Part shown: piece by piece, positions 1-8,186 of the stretch
How the letters are laid out: each line of letters begins with the position of its first letter
Numbering within the stretch: position 1 is the stretch's first letter
Origin: Bryobacterales bacterium
GTDB taxonomy: Bacteria > Acidobacteriota > Terriglobia > Bryobacterales > Bryobacteraceae
Length of the DNA stretch: 55,162 bases
NCBI GenBank assembly: GCA_026954325.1
Contig: JAIXKK010000098.1
Location: forward strand, 1-55,162
Direction of reading: 5' to 3'
Position numbers and translations under genes: made by a program
Notes under the pieces: generated by a model
Database searches by the model: none
Seen by the model: the letters and a program-made list of their open reading frames with translations, nothing else
Told to the model about the DNA's origin: nothing

Positions 1-52
1 AATCATAACCACTTCGCTCGGCGCGAAGTCAGACAACTGCTCTTTTTAGGTT
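1..52. repeat. Left arm of a 52-bp perfect terminal inverted repeat
   Basis: The first 52 bases are the exact reverse complement of the last 52 bases of the window. Identity stops immediately inside the repeat (the inner flanks differ). The arm contains a 7-bp hairpin, ACTTCGC at 11-17 and GCGAAGT at 23-29 with a 5-base loop. It cuts into an enolase-superfamily reading frame, whose stop codon it supplies. Most likely it is one end of a multicopy insertion element at which the assembly broke; the family is not recognised and no transposase lies inside the window. Confidence 0.85.
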
Positions 53-195
53 CAAAGAACCGGTAGTTCAATTCCTGCAGCATCCTTCCCACTTCGATAC
101 CCGCGCGAGAGTCGTAGGTTCCGTTGGCATCGGCGTAGAGGATCACTTTGTCGCCTAGCCGTTTGCGGCCCTGTTCCACGAGTTTCCTTGGCCGC
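3..195 (-). pseudogene. Internal fragment of a mandelate racemase/enolase-superfamily gene, cut by the terminal repeat
   Basis: Read on the minus strand, about 45 residues match the middle of mandelate-racemase/muconate-lactonizing enzymes: a helix (KLVEQGRKRLGD), the metal-ligand strand ILYADANGTYD, a helix (AGIEVGRMLQEL) and the next strand start NYRFFEP. In intact members the strand continues as FFEEP. Here the frame runs instead into the 52-bp repeat, which adds about 15 unrelated residues and a TGA at bases 3-5. Upstream an in-frame TGA and the lack of a start show that the N-terminal half is also gone. It belongs to a different subgroup from the intact ManD-like gene at 27.3 kb. This is a dead remnant; the original substrate cannot be guessed. 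Confidence 0.72.
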
Positions 196-326
196 CCGGA
201 GAGCCAGGGGAAGCGTCGGGGTGAACTGGAGCAAGTGACGGCGTGTCAAGGAGATGATTGTCCCGCGGGGAGGGAGAAAGGACAAACTGGTATCGTTAGC
301 AATTGCCAACAATCGAAACTGAAACG

Positions 327-355
327 TTGACAAGATGAACGGTGTTCGGTAAATT
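327..355 (+). promoter_or_regulatory. Sigma70-type promoter of the TetR gene
   Basis: TTGACA (327-332, consensus -35), a 17-bp spacer, then TAAATT (350-355, 4/6 match to -10). The start codon lies only 11 bases beyond the -10, so the transcript would have a leader of a few bases at most and no Shine-Dalgarno. Confidence 0.6.
337..347. promoter_or_regulatory. Candidate TetR autoregulatory operator
   Basis: The 11-bp dyad GAACGGTGTTC (arms GAAC and GTTC) lies in the spacer between the -35 and -10 boxes. This is a classical position for a TetR-family repressor that blocks its own promoter. The arms are short, so chance is possible. Confidence 0.4.
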
Positions 356-366
356 ACATACAGACC

Positions 367-1008
367 ATGGGCATCGCTGAACGCCGCTCCCGGGAAAAAG
401 AACTCCTTCGCACCAAGATTCTCGACGCCGCCTCTCAACTCTTCGTCGAAGAGGGATTCCCCAATGTCTCCCTCCGAAAAATTGCCAGCCGTATCGAATA
501 TTCTCCCGCTACCATCTATCTGTATTTCAAGGACAAAGGCCATCTTTTCTCAAGTCTTTGTGGAGAAACATTCGTGCAACTCAAAGACGAACTCGAGCGC
601 CTCGAGCGCGAGGAAACCGATCCCGTCCTTTGCCTGCGCAAGGGCCTGCGCTCCTATATCGGCTTCGGTCTCCAACACCCCAACCAGTACGTGCTCACCT
701 TCGATACGCCCCGCAGCCACTATGAGTTTGAAGAAAGCTCTAAAGAGTGCCAGGAAACCAACCAGGTCGCGCTGGAAACCTTCGACTGCCTACGGCGCGC
801 CCTGGAGCGCTGCCGCATAGCCGGAGCGCTTGAATTTGAAGACCTGGAAGCAACCAGCCAGACCACCTGGATGTTCATCCACGGCATCACCTCGCTTCTC
901 CTGCTCCAGTTCAGTCAGAACGACCCTCATTTCCCCTGGGTGGATAAGGAAAAACTGATCGAGAACGGCCTGGACATGATCTTGCGCGGTCTGCGCCCCT
1001 GCCGCTAG
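367..1008 (+). CDS. TetR/AcrR-family transcriptional regulator
   Basis: Predicted cytoplasmic DNA-binding repressor of 213 residues, a normal family length. Residues about 14-60 form the TetR helix-turn-helix: ILDAASQLFVEEGF, then VSLRKIASRI and the recognition helix SPATIYLYFKDK. The rest is an all-helical ligand-binding domain with no recognisable ligand signature. The ATG is placed 11 bases after a good -10 box and has no Shine-Dalgarno, suggesting a nearly leaderless message. The gene converges on the nitronate-monooxygenase gene. The gene it once controlled may have been on the left, where only a truncated enolase-family fragment remains; otherwise it may act only on itself. The family call is secure, the target unknown. 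Confidence 0.9.
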   Translation: MGIAERRSREKELLRTKILDAASQLFVEEGFPNVSLRKIASRIEYSPATIYLYFKDKGHLFSSLCGETFVQLKDELERLEREETDPVLCLRKGLRSYIGFGLQHPNQYVLTFDTPRSHYEFEESSKECQETNQVALETFDCLRRALERCRIAGALEFEDLEATSQTTWMFIHGITSLLLLQFSQNDPHFPWVDKEKLIENGLDMILRGLRPCR

Positions 1009-1017
1009 AGCTTCTAA

Positions 1018-1097
1018 GGACTCGCCCGCAAAACGGAGGCTCGCCGCCGGGCCACGTTGCGAGTCCGCACAGGGCTTGAGGGGCGGCGGCGGCCCCT
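1018..1097. terminator. Inverted repeats between convergent genes
   Basis: The gap between the converging TetR and nitronate-monooxygenase genes holds two dyads: GGACTCGC (1018-1025) with GCGAGTCC (1059-1066), and AGGGGC (1079-1084) with GCCCCT (1092-1097) followed by only two further Ts. These could stop transcription from both sides, but there is no proper T-run, so this is a weak terminator call. Confidence 0.35.
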
Positions 1098-1109
1098 TTG
1101 CGGGCTAGA

Positions 1110-2588
1110 CTAGGCGTTCGCCAGAACGGTTTCCTCACTGAGGTCGTATGCGTGAACCCCCGCCGGATCTCCGCCGGCCAGCAGTCTACTCACAACATCC
1201 GCGGCCGTGTACCCCGTTGCCCCCGGAGAAAGGAACCGCGAGATTCCCGGAAGGCCGTCGCCTGCCGTGACGAGCCCGGGCTCGACGTGTTTACCATTGC
1301 GCGTCTGTGCCAGGCCCATGTTCGCCAACAACGCGTTGCAGAGGCATTTCCGTCCCTCGGTCTCCTCCACCTTCCCTCCCTTCGACACGTAGATTGTTAC
1401 CGGTTCACTGGCGCAGCGGTAGCCGATGGAGCCATCGTCTTTCCGGTAGGCTTCGCGCAAATATCCGACATCACAGATTCGCGCGCGGGCCTGATAGACC
1501 TCCGGTTCGGATAGCGTTCCCTCGAGTTGGGCTATCTTGAACGGGAAACCCGTGGGCGATGCCTGCGGATCGGTCCTTATCCTTGCGCTGCCGGCGGCGG
1601 AATCCGCCAGTAATTCGCGCTTATAATCCTCGCGCAGTCCGGACTCCTCACAAAACGCGAATGCCGTTCCCACCTGGACGCCCGCCGCGCCGGCATCGAG
1701 GGCTTCCCGCACCTTCTCCGGGGAGCCATACCCTCCGGCGAGCCAGAACGGAAGACCCAACTCCCGCATCTTCCCGAGGTCCACGCGATCCCGTTCCCCA
1801 TAAATGGGTTCACCATCCTCGTTCAATTCCATCTTGCCGCGCGGCGGCGCGTTGTGCCCTCCCGCGACCGGTCCTTCGATGACAAAGCCATCCACGCGCC
1901 CATTGGCCTTCTTCACCATCGTCATCGCGAGAACATTCGAGGCAATGATAGGCAGGAATTTCGGACGGGCGAGCGGAGGCAGATCACATTCCATGAACTC
2001 GCGGGGATTGAACGTCAACGTCGTGTCATCCCCCTCGCGAGCCCCCGTCACCTGGAGTGGATACGTGGCCGGCTGATGACTTGCCAGGAGATCCAGTGCT
2101 CCCGGGATACGCAACGGAATTCCCGCTCCCATCAGGACATACCCGGCGCCCGCGAGCATCGCGCCGTACATCGAAGGCAGGTGCGGAATCTGGATTTTTT
2201 CCATGTAGTTGATGCCTACCGGATTGCCGTGCCCTTCCCGCGCCAGGAAAACTTCGGCGAAATTGGCCACTATCAACAATTCCAGCAAATCCGGCGGATT
2301 ATCCTTCGCATGCAGCGGGAGGTTGCGGTAGGATGCGCCTTTCCCCTTGCCACCCGGAACAAAATGCTGATCCCACACGCGCTTCGCCATGGCGGGGAAG
2401 GGAAAATGCCTCACGGCTCTCCACAGATGTCCGCCGGGGTCCCCGTCCTCGAGCCGCCGGGCAAACACCCGGTCGAGCGCCGTTCCGGACACCACTCCCA
2501 ACTGGCCGCACCGCGACACGGCCTGCGCCAGCCGCCAACTGGAGATCCCCACACCCATACCACCCTGAATGATCGTAGGATTGCACAT
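1110..2588 (-). CDS. Nitronate monooxygenase / 2-nitropropane dioxygenase-like flavoprotein (PfaD-like)
   Basis: An FMN-dependent TIM-barrel oxidoreductase of 492 residues. The N-terminus carries the family signature TIIQGGMGVGIS. The centre has the flavin and substrate segment VIEGPVAGGHNAPPRG, and the phosphate-binding end of the barrel is FWLAGGYGSPEKVREAL followed by AGVQVGTAFAFCEESG. It is about 140 residues longer than typical nitronate monooxygenases, with a C-terminal extension containing CLCNALLANMGLAQ, as in longer PfaD-type members. The start was taken at the ATG directly before CNPTIIQGG, where GGGG precedes it; the open frame runs a further 25 residues upstream without family similarity. 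It is transcribed away from the response regulator. Real substrates of such stand-alone members are generally unknown. Confidence 0.85.
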   Translation of the reverse strand: MCNPTIIQGGMGVGISSWRLAQAVSRCGQLGVVSGTALDRVFARRLEDGDPGGHLWRAVRHFPFPAMAKRVWDQHFVPGGKGKGASYRNLPLHAKDNPPDLLELLIVANFAEVFLAREGHGNPVGINYMEKIQIPHLPSMYGAMLAGAGYVLMGAGIPLRIPGALDLLASHQPATYPLQVTGAREGDDTTLTFNPREFMECDLPPLARPKFLPIIASNVLAMTMVKKANGRVDGFVIEGPVAGGHNAPPRGKMELNEDGEPIYGERDRVDLGKMRELGLPFWLAGGYGSPEKVREALDAGAAGVQVGTAFAFCEESGLREDYKRELLADSAAGSARIRTDPQASPTGFPFKIAQLEGTLSEPEVYQARARICDVGYLREAYRKDDGSIGYRCASEPVTIYVSKGGKVEETEGRKCLCNALLANMGLAQTRNGKHVEPGLVTAGDGLPGISRFLSPGATGYTAADVVSRLLAGGDPAGVHAYDLSEETVLANA

Positions 2589-2818
2589 GGCCCCACTATG
2601 ACATGAAACGTATGTCGCTGATTGTAAGAGTTTTGTCATTATTCGAGGGCGGATCGCCAACATCGGGGGCTAGCGGGATGAAGCGGCCGCGGCGGTGGCG
2701 CCGGAGAATCGGGCTTCAGGCAATTCAAAGGCAGAAGCGATTTAACCCGCTACGGACAACCGCGGCTATCACTCCGGCGCTCATCCAATCTTCAGAGACC
2801 GGGGGTACCATAGGTGTC

Positions 2819-3493
2819 GTGTGGATCCTCGTGGTGGAAGATGAGCCGGCGATGGCGGACCTGCTGCGCCAAGGCCTCGAGGAAGCGAATCATTCGGTAA
2901 CCGCGGCGCGCGACGGCGCCGAAGGGTTGCACGCCGCCGAAACCACACAATTTGACGCCATCGTGCTCGACGTCATGCTGCCCCAATTGGATGGCGTGGA
3001 GTTGACACGCCGCCTGCGGGCCGCCAACCGGCAGACTCCCATCCTGATGCTGACGGCCCGGGACGCCACCGCCGACATCGTGAAGGGCCTGGATGCGGGC
3101 GCCGATGACTACCTCACCAAGCCGTTTCCATGGAAGGTGCTTCTGGCGCGGCTGAGAGCGATCTCCCGCCGCGCGCCGCGGCCGGCCGTATCCATGCTGC
3201 AGGCCGGCGATCTGTCGCTCGATCCCGCGTCGCGGCAGGTGAGGCGCGGCGGCGCTCTGTTAAACCTCACCGCCACCGAGTTCCGCATCCTCGAATTTCT
3301 CATGCGGCGGTCCGGCCGCGTCGTTTCCCGGTCGTCGATGATCGAGGCCATCTGGGGATTCGAGGAAGAGATTGAACGCAATACCGTGGACGCGTTCATC
3401 AAGCTTCTTCGCGATAAGATCGACCGCGGCCGCGAGCAGAAGTTGATCCACACCGTACGCGGCTTCGGCTATGTGATTCGGGAGGAGGAATGA
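2819..3493 (+). CDS. OmpR-family two-component response regulator
   Basis: A 224-residue cytoplasmic response regulator. The receiver domain (about 1-115) has the acidic pocket ILVVEDEP, the phosphoacceptor D51 in VLDVMLP, the conserved T in MLTARD and K101 in LTKPF. The C-terminal winged-helix DNA-binding domain (about 130-220) has NLTATEFRILEFLM and ends in LIHTVRGFGYVI, typical of OmpR/PhoB proteins. The frame is open for 72 codons upstream, but that stretch is low-complexity Arg/Ser and unlike any receiver. The GTG immediately before WILVVEDE gives the standard length. Its last four bases overlap the start of the histidine kinase gene, so the pair is translationally coupled. Confidence 0.93.
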   Translation: MWILVVEDEPAMADLLRQGLEEANHSVTAARDGAEGLHAAETTQFDAIVLDVMLPQLDGVELTRRLRAANRQTPILMLTARDATADIVKGLDAGADDYLTKPFPWKVLLARLRAISRRAPRPAVSMLQAGDLSLDPASRQVRRGGALLNLTATEFRILEFLMRRSGRVVSRSSMIEAIWGFEEEIERNTVDAFIKLLRDKIDRGREQKLIHTVRGFGYVIREEE

Positions 3494-4860
3494 GGCCGCT
3501 TCCACTCCGTGTCCGGCTCACTGCCTGGTATGCCGCCATTCTGGCCTGCACGTTCGCCGCGGCGGGCGGCGGTGTGTGGTGGACCATCCGCGAGAGCATT
3601 AACCGCACCGTGGATCAGGACCTGCGCTCACGCCTTCTCGCGCTGCGCCGCTACCTCGAAATGGAGATGCGCGAAAACGGCGGCCCGCTGCTCGAGGAAC
3701 TGGCGGAACCCGCGGCTTTCCTACCCTCGGGCGCCGACTACCGCATAGCCGATCCGCGCGGCCGCTGGCTGGTGCAATCTCCGGCGAGCCGCAAATGGGC
3801 GCCGCCCGCCCCTGTTTCTTCCCTACCCGCGCTTGGCAGGATCGAAACCATCGAAGCGGGAGGCGAATCGATCCGCCTGTTGTCAGCCCCCGTGCCCATC
3901 GGGACCGCCCAACTCGGTCTTCCGCTCGATGCCTTCGAAAAAATGCTGGGCCGGTTCACCTGGACAGTTCTGCTGGCGAGCCCTTTGCTGTTGCTGCTCG
4001 CCTCGGCGGGCGGGTATTGGATGAGCGGGCGGGCACTCGAACCGGTGGATCGCATCATCCGCACCGCGGGGCAGATCGAGGCGCGGAGTCTTTCGGGGCG
4101 TCTGCCCCTGCGGGGTTCCGGCGATGAACTCGACCGGCTCTCCGGGACGCTCAATTCGATGTTCGCGCGTCTCGAGGCTGCCTTCCGGCGCATCACCCAA
4201 TTCACGGCGGACGCCTCGCACGAACTGCGGACTCCCGTCGCCATCATCCGCACCACGGCGGAACTGGCGCGCGCCAAACCGCGCCGGGAAGCGGAGTACA
4301 CGCAGGCGCTGGACCGCATCCTCATTGAAAGCGAGCGCACCTCGCGCATGCTGGATGACCTCATGCTGCTCGCCAGAGCCGATGCCCACTCCATGGACAT
4401 CGCGCGCGAACCGCTCGATCTCGCCGAGGTCGTGCGCGATGCCTGCTCGAATGCGGACGTTCTTGCCGAAGCGGCGGGCATCCGGTTGGAAAAGCAGCCC
4501 TTCGCCGAATGCGCCATCGAGGGCGATGAGCCCGCCTTGCGCCGGTTGCTGCTCATCCTATTGGATAACGCGGTGAAGTACACCCCGCGTGGGGGCCATG
4601 TGACGGTTTCGCTCCGCCGTCAGGACTCCGCGGCGGAGGTGCGAATCCGCGACACCGGGATTGGAATTCCCATCGAGTTCTTGCCCCATATCTTCGAGCG
4701 CTTCTACCGCGTTTCGAAGGACCGTTCGCGCGCGACAGGGGGAACCGGGCTTGGCCTTTCCATCGCCCGCTGGATCGCGGAACAGCATGGCGGGGAGATC
4801 CGGGTGGAGAGTACGCCGGGTGCGGGGTCGGAGTTTTGCGTGCGGCTCCCGCTTGCGTAG
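3490..4860 (+). CDS. Sensor histidine kinase, HAMP-HisKA-HATPase type
   Basis: Membrane sensor of 456 residues paired with the preceding regulator by a 4-bp ATGA overlap. A transmembrane helix at about 13-35 is followed by a short periplasmic domain (about 36-155), a second helix (about 155-178) and a HAMP linker containing ALEPVDRIIRTA. The HisKA motif FTADASHELRTP places the phosphoacceptor at H244. The ATP-binding domain has the N box LLDNAVKYTP (N360), DTGIGIP starting at D388, the F box HIFERFYRV and the G2 box GGTGLGLSIA. This is a full set of catalytic motifs, so it should be active. The periplasmic domain has no recognised ligand fold, and the stimulus and target genes are unknown. 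Confidence 0.93.
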   Translation: MRPLPLRVRLTAWYAAILACTFAAAGGGVWWTIRESINRTVDQDLRSRLLALRRYLEMEMRENGGPLLEELAEPAAFLPSGADYRIADPRGRWLVQSPASRKWAPPAPVSSLPALGRIETIEAGGESIRLLSAPVPIGTAQLGLPLDAFEKMLGRFTWTVLLASPLLLLLASAGGYWMSGRALEPVDRIIRTAGQIEARSLSGRLPLRGSGDELDRLSGTLNSMFARLEAAFRRITQFTADASHELRTPVAIIRTTAELARAKPRREAEYTQALDRILIESERTSRMLDDLMLLARADAHSMDIAREPLDLAEVVRDACSNADVLAEAAGIRLEKQPFAECAIEGDEPALRRLLLILLDNAVKYTPRGGHVTVSLRRQDSAAEVRIRDTGIGIPIEFLPHIFERFYRVSKDRSRATGGTGLGLSIARWIAEQHGGEIRVESTPGAGSEFCVRLPLA

Positions 4861-4937
4861 CGGCGGGCGGGCCACGCCGCCGCGCAGGTCAACGGCAAGG
4901 GAGGGGCAAAGGCGCCCGATGCTACCATCGGAACGGT

Positions 4938-5273
4938 ATGGCTGAAGAGACTCCGGAACAACCGGAAACGGCCCGCATTACGATCACCCGCTCCTCGGGG
5001 CAGGATAACCAGCAGCGGCAGATGATTGTCACCATCGACGGCAAACCCTTTGCAACCTTGGTGTACGGACGAACGGTGACGCGCGAGGTGAGGACGGGCA
5101 AGCGGAAACTCAAGATAGGCAACACCTGGACATCGAAGACCGTGGAACTCGACATCGCTCCCGGAGAGCATTACAAGTTCCGGATCATCAACACTTCCGG
5201 CAGATTTACCTGGCCCATGGTGGCGTTGTTCGGCGCGGGGCCGATGTACGTGACGGTGGAACCTGAAGCTTGA
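4938..5273 (+). CDS. Small hypothetical beta-rich protein
   Basis: 111 residues with no signal peptide or membrane segment. The sequence alternates short strands and turns (RQMIVTIDGKPFATLVYG, KRKLKIGNTW, KTVELDIAPG) and ends in a hydrophobic glycine-rich tail. That pattern resembles a single PEGA-like beta-sandwich, but no family can be named. The ATG chosen is the one before AEETPEQPE; the longer open frame upstream overlaps the kinase 3' end and is Arg/Gly-rich. It lies 77 bp after the histidine kinase on the same strand and converges on the DUF2339-like gene with only 5 bp between them. Function unknown. Confidence 0.7.
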   Translation: MAEETPEQPETARITITRSSGQDNQQRQMIVTIDGKPFATLVYGRTVTREVRTGKRKLKIGNTWTSKTVELDIAPGEHYKFRIINTSGRFTWPMVALFGAGPMYVTVEPEA

Positions 5274-5278
5274 TTCAT

Positions 5279-6985
5279 TCATCCCGCCGCGCGGCGGAAC
5301 AGGCGCGGAAGCAGCATCAGCGCTCCGCCGAAAAAGATCAGCGACACGCCAAGTCCAACCGTGCCGCCATCGCCGAAATCGCGTACGACGAGTTTGTAAG
5401 CCGCCAGCGCCATGCAGGGGTAGAGAAGCCAGACCAGTTCGGGCCGGCGGAAGCGCTTGCCGGACATTTCGAGCAAGACCGCGAACACCGTCAGCATGGC
5501 TGTGCGGATGGGAAGCGTGAAGGAGACGCGCATGGAAGCGACAACCGCGCCGGCCAGAAATCCGGCGAGCGGCAGCAAGGCGATGCCTGCCGTGAGAAAA
5601 ACAGCATAGCCGTCCTTCCACGATTCGATCTTCCGGCGGTCGCGGAGGACAAAAATCATATAGCAGCAGGCCGCGGCGGCCGGAACAACCGCCTCCGGCA
5701 GCGTGAACACCGGCAGGGAGGCGGAGGGAGGATCGAGAATCCGGGTCAGGCTGTTGCCGAAGACTCCGCAGGATATACCCGAGAAGAGAAGGTAAAACAG
5801 TCCGTGGACGCGCACGGTATTGCGGTTGGCTTGAGCGGCCAGCCAGGTGCAGGCCACCGCGGCGGCGGACCAGAAGAGAGCCAGCGCCGTGCCGCGCATC
5901 AGAATCATCGAGCCGATGGTCACCAGTACGATAGCCAGCGTCGAATAGGCATAAAAATTGCGCTGACGCGCGGCCTGGCGGTCGAGATAGGCGAACGAGA
6001 CAAGGTAGCAGGCGGCGCCCGCGGAGAGGGATACCAGGGCAACGGGAATGTCAGTGGCGCCCGTGACGGTGGCGATGCGCAACGCTCCGCCTACGGAGAG
6101 CACGACCACGATCACCATCTGGGTAATCTCCATCGCAGTCATATTGAGGCCGCGGAACAAGGTCCTGGCGATCGTGCCGCTGAACGAGATGAGAAGCAGG
6201 AGCACCGCCAGGGTCACGGCTTGCCATGCGGTGTAGGGGACGTAGCCTTCCGGAAGGCCACGCGGCTGGGCGATCAGATAGACGGCGAGCAGCACCGCGA
6301 GGTCGGCCGCGAAAGCCACCGTTCCGCGTTCCTGCGTCCAGTGGTCCTTCATGGCGCTCCACTCGACAGCGGCGGTCATGGCGAGCAGCGCGAGGGTAAA
6401 GGGAACCACATCGCGCGTGGCGAGGATCAAGGCCAGCGCCGTCGAGATACTCGAGAGCGTAGTGATCCATACGATGCCGTTCAGATTGCCCTGCCAGGCG
6501 ATGAGAAAGCCCGTTACTGCAAAGAGCGCAAGCAGCGAGGCAGTGAGAGCAGGGGGCAGGGCGTGGAAGCGCACGGTTGTCTCCCACAACATGGGATAGA
6601 GGATTGCGGCGGCTGTGACACCGTGTATATTTGCAACGAGCGCGCTCCGCAGCGCGGCCTTGCGGACGGAACAAAGCCACCAGGCGGCGTAAACCACGGT
6701 GGCGAAGACTCCGGCCAGCGGTGGAATGAGTGCGGATTCCGTGATGCCGCGCAGCAGATAGGCTCCGGCGAGCCCGAGCAGTGCGCGGCCAAGGACAGGA
6801 ATAACGCTCGTGGCGCCGGGGGCGGCCGCTTCCGCGGGCAAGGCGGCCCGCGGGGGTGGCTCCGGCTGGGCCGGCGGTTTGATTCCCACGCATTGCTCGA
6901 GCGCGGCAACGCGTTGTTTCAGTTCGCGGAGTTCCTCCTGAAGTTCGGAAAGCCGCGTGGACGAGGCGACTTCGGTTTCCTGCAC
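5279..6985 (-). CDS. Polytopic membrane protein with N-terminal coiled coil (DUF2339-like)
   Basis: 568 residues. Residues about 10-32 are a heptad coiled coil (RLSELQEELRELKQRVAALE), followed by a Pro/Ala-rich linker to about residue 60 and then a dense series of hydrophobic helices up to the C-terminus. This architecture matches DUF2339-type predicted membrane proteins, whose function is unknown. Translation starts at a GTG 7 bases after GGAG; that Shine-Dalgarno lies just past the stop codon of the NrfD gene, so the two are probably one operon. It is the last gene of the cytochrome c/FeS/NrfD run, which raises the possibility that it assembles or anchors that complex. This is inference from position only. 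Confidence 0.75.
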   Translation of the reverse strand: MQETEVASSTRLSELQEELRELKQRVAALEQCVGIKPPAQPEPPPRAALPAEAAAPGATSVIPVLGRALLGLAGAYLLRGITESALIPPLAGVFATVVYAAWWLCSVRKAALRSALVANIHGVTAAAILYPMLWETTVRFHALPPALTASLLALFAVTGFLIAWQGNLNGIVWITTLSSISTALALILATRDVVPFTLALLAMTAAVEWSAMKDHWTQERGTVAFAADLAVLLAVYLIAQPRGLPEGYVPYTAWQAVTLAVLLLLISFSGTIARTLFRGLNMTAMEITQMVIVVVLSVGGALRIATVTGATDIPVALVSLSAGAACYLVSFAYLDRQAARQRNFYAYSTLAIVLVTIGSMILMRGTALALFWSAAAVACTWLAAQANRNTVRVHGLFYLLFSGISCGVFGNSLTRILDPPSASLPVFTLPEAVVPAAAACCYMIFVLRDRRKIESWKDGYAVFLTAGIALLPLAGFLAGAVVASMRVSFTLPIRTAMLTVFAVLLEMSGKRFRRPELVWLLYPCMALAAYKLVVRDFGDGGTVGLGVSLIFFGGALMLLPRLFRRAAG

Positions 6986-6995
6986 GGCACTCTCC

Positions 6996-8171
6996 TCATG
7001 CGGCAGCCTCCTTGGAGGGCCACGGCGGAAGTAACTTCACAAGGCCCCACAAGATGAGGAAGGGTAAGATAAGCAGCGCGATGGCGGGAAGCAGGCCTTC
7101 GCGCGTGGCGAACTCGAGTTTGTAATTGGTATAGCCGAGGAAGCTCTTCGAGAAGAGCTGTCCGCCGATCACCACGTTCCAGCGCATGGCGAAAATGCCG
7201 GCGAGAGTAAGGACGCTCGCCGCCAGGTAAATGCGCCGCCGCGCGGCTTCCTGAAAGCGCGCCAGTTGCGTCGCGGCCAGTAGAAGGAGAGGGACAATGG
7301 TGCCGAGGAAGATCTGGATGACGATTTGTGACACGTAGAGCCGGGTATGCACCATGAAATCCAAAGTGTGGAAGGATTCATCGGCTTCGTAAATGCGATG
7401 CACGAGATCGAGCAATTCGAGCGAGAAGTCGATGACGAAGGCATAAAACAGGTAGCGCGCGATGGTGTCCAGACAGCGCATGTCCACTTGTTCTTTCCGC
7501 AGCAAGGTAGTAGCGACATAGATCACCAGCACGGCCGCGATCCCCGATACCATCGCCGAGAATATGAAGACGATCGGCATCAGAGGAGAGGACCACCATG
7601 GGTTGGCTTTTACCGAACCGAAGATGAAGCCGACGTATCCATGGAGCAGAAACGCGGAGGGAATACCGATGACCGTGATGACATAACCGACGCGGTCGTC
7701 CACGCGGAGCGCGCCGGGGCTGATGTTGTCCGATCCGAGCGTCATTGCCTTGTAGACCCACTTCATGACGCCGGTCTTCGACTTCGACAAAATCACGATC
7801 TCCTTGCGGTAATCGAGCCAGATCTCCAACAGCAGAACCACCATCAGGTACCACAGGTAGACGAAGCCGAACATCGCCATGGCCGAGGTGCGATGCGGGG
7901 TGAGGTACATCTCGAAGGACCGCTCCGGATGGCCCAGGTGAAGCTGAAGCGGCAGAGGAGCGACGATGAGAAACGCAAGCGCGGTGAGCAGCGCCAAACG
8001 GTAAGTCGGCTTAACCGCCTCTACTTTGAAAACACGTTCCAGCGAAGCGAGAATGAAAGCGCCGGCCACCAGCCCCGTAATGTAGGGGTAGAGAACGATG
8101 AGCAGGCTCCACTGTAGCTCCACCTCGTCCGGGTACATGAACCCTTCCACGCCGTGTAGCACTTCTTGCAA
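6996..8171 (-). CDS. NrfD/PsrC-family quinone-interacting membrane subunit
   Basis: Integral membrane subunit of 391 residues with about nine hydrophobic helices, beginning EVELQWSLLIVLYPYITG. That N-terminus is typical of NrfD/PsrC/HybB proteins, which exchange electrons between a quinone pool and a periplasmic FeS partner. The start was taken as TTG because a perfect AAAGGAGG lies 7 bases upstream; an earlier in-frame start would overlap the FeS gene by about 20 bases and lacks a ribosome site. It is preceded by the FeS protein and a tetrahaem cytochrome and followed by a DUF2339-like gene. No molybdopterin or nitrite-reductase subunit is adjacent, so the terminal reaction is open. Confidence 0.88.
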   Translation of the reverse strand: MQEVLHGVEGFMYPDEVELQWSLLIVLYPYITGLVAGAFILASLERVFKVEAVKPTYRLALLTALAFLIVAPLPLQLHLGHPERSFEMYLTPHRTSAMAMFGFVYLWYLMVVLLLEIWLDYRKEIVILSKSKTGVMKWVYKAMTLGSDNISPGALRVDDRVGYVITVIGIPSAFLLHGYVGFIFGSVKANPWWSSPLMPIVFIFSAMVSGIAAVLVIYVATTLLRKEQVDMRCLDTIARYLFYAFVIDFSLELLDLVHRIYEADESFHTLDFMVHTRLYVSQIVIQIFLGTIVPLLLLAATQLARFQEAARRRIYLAASVLTLAGIFAMRWNVVIGGQLFSKSFLGYTNYKLEFATREGLLPAIALLILPFLILWGLVKLLPPWPSKEAAA

Positions 8172-8178
8172 GGGACAA

Positions 8179-8186
8179 CCTCCTTT
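8179..8186 (-). promoter_or_regulatory. Shine-Dalgarno that fixes the TTG start of the NrfD gene
   Basis: AAAGGAGG on the minus strand, 7 bases before TTG CAA GAA. It overlaps the TAA stop of the upstream FeS gene by two bases, which is consistent with translational coupling. Confidence 0.75.

Noticed and set aside
5270..7057. A 595-codon plus-strand open frame
   Set aside because: It is antisense to a membrane protein gene with clear hydrophobic helices and start signal; its translation is polar, Arg/Gly/His-rich and unlike any protein.
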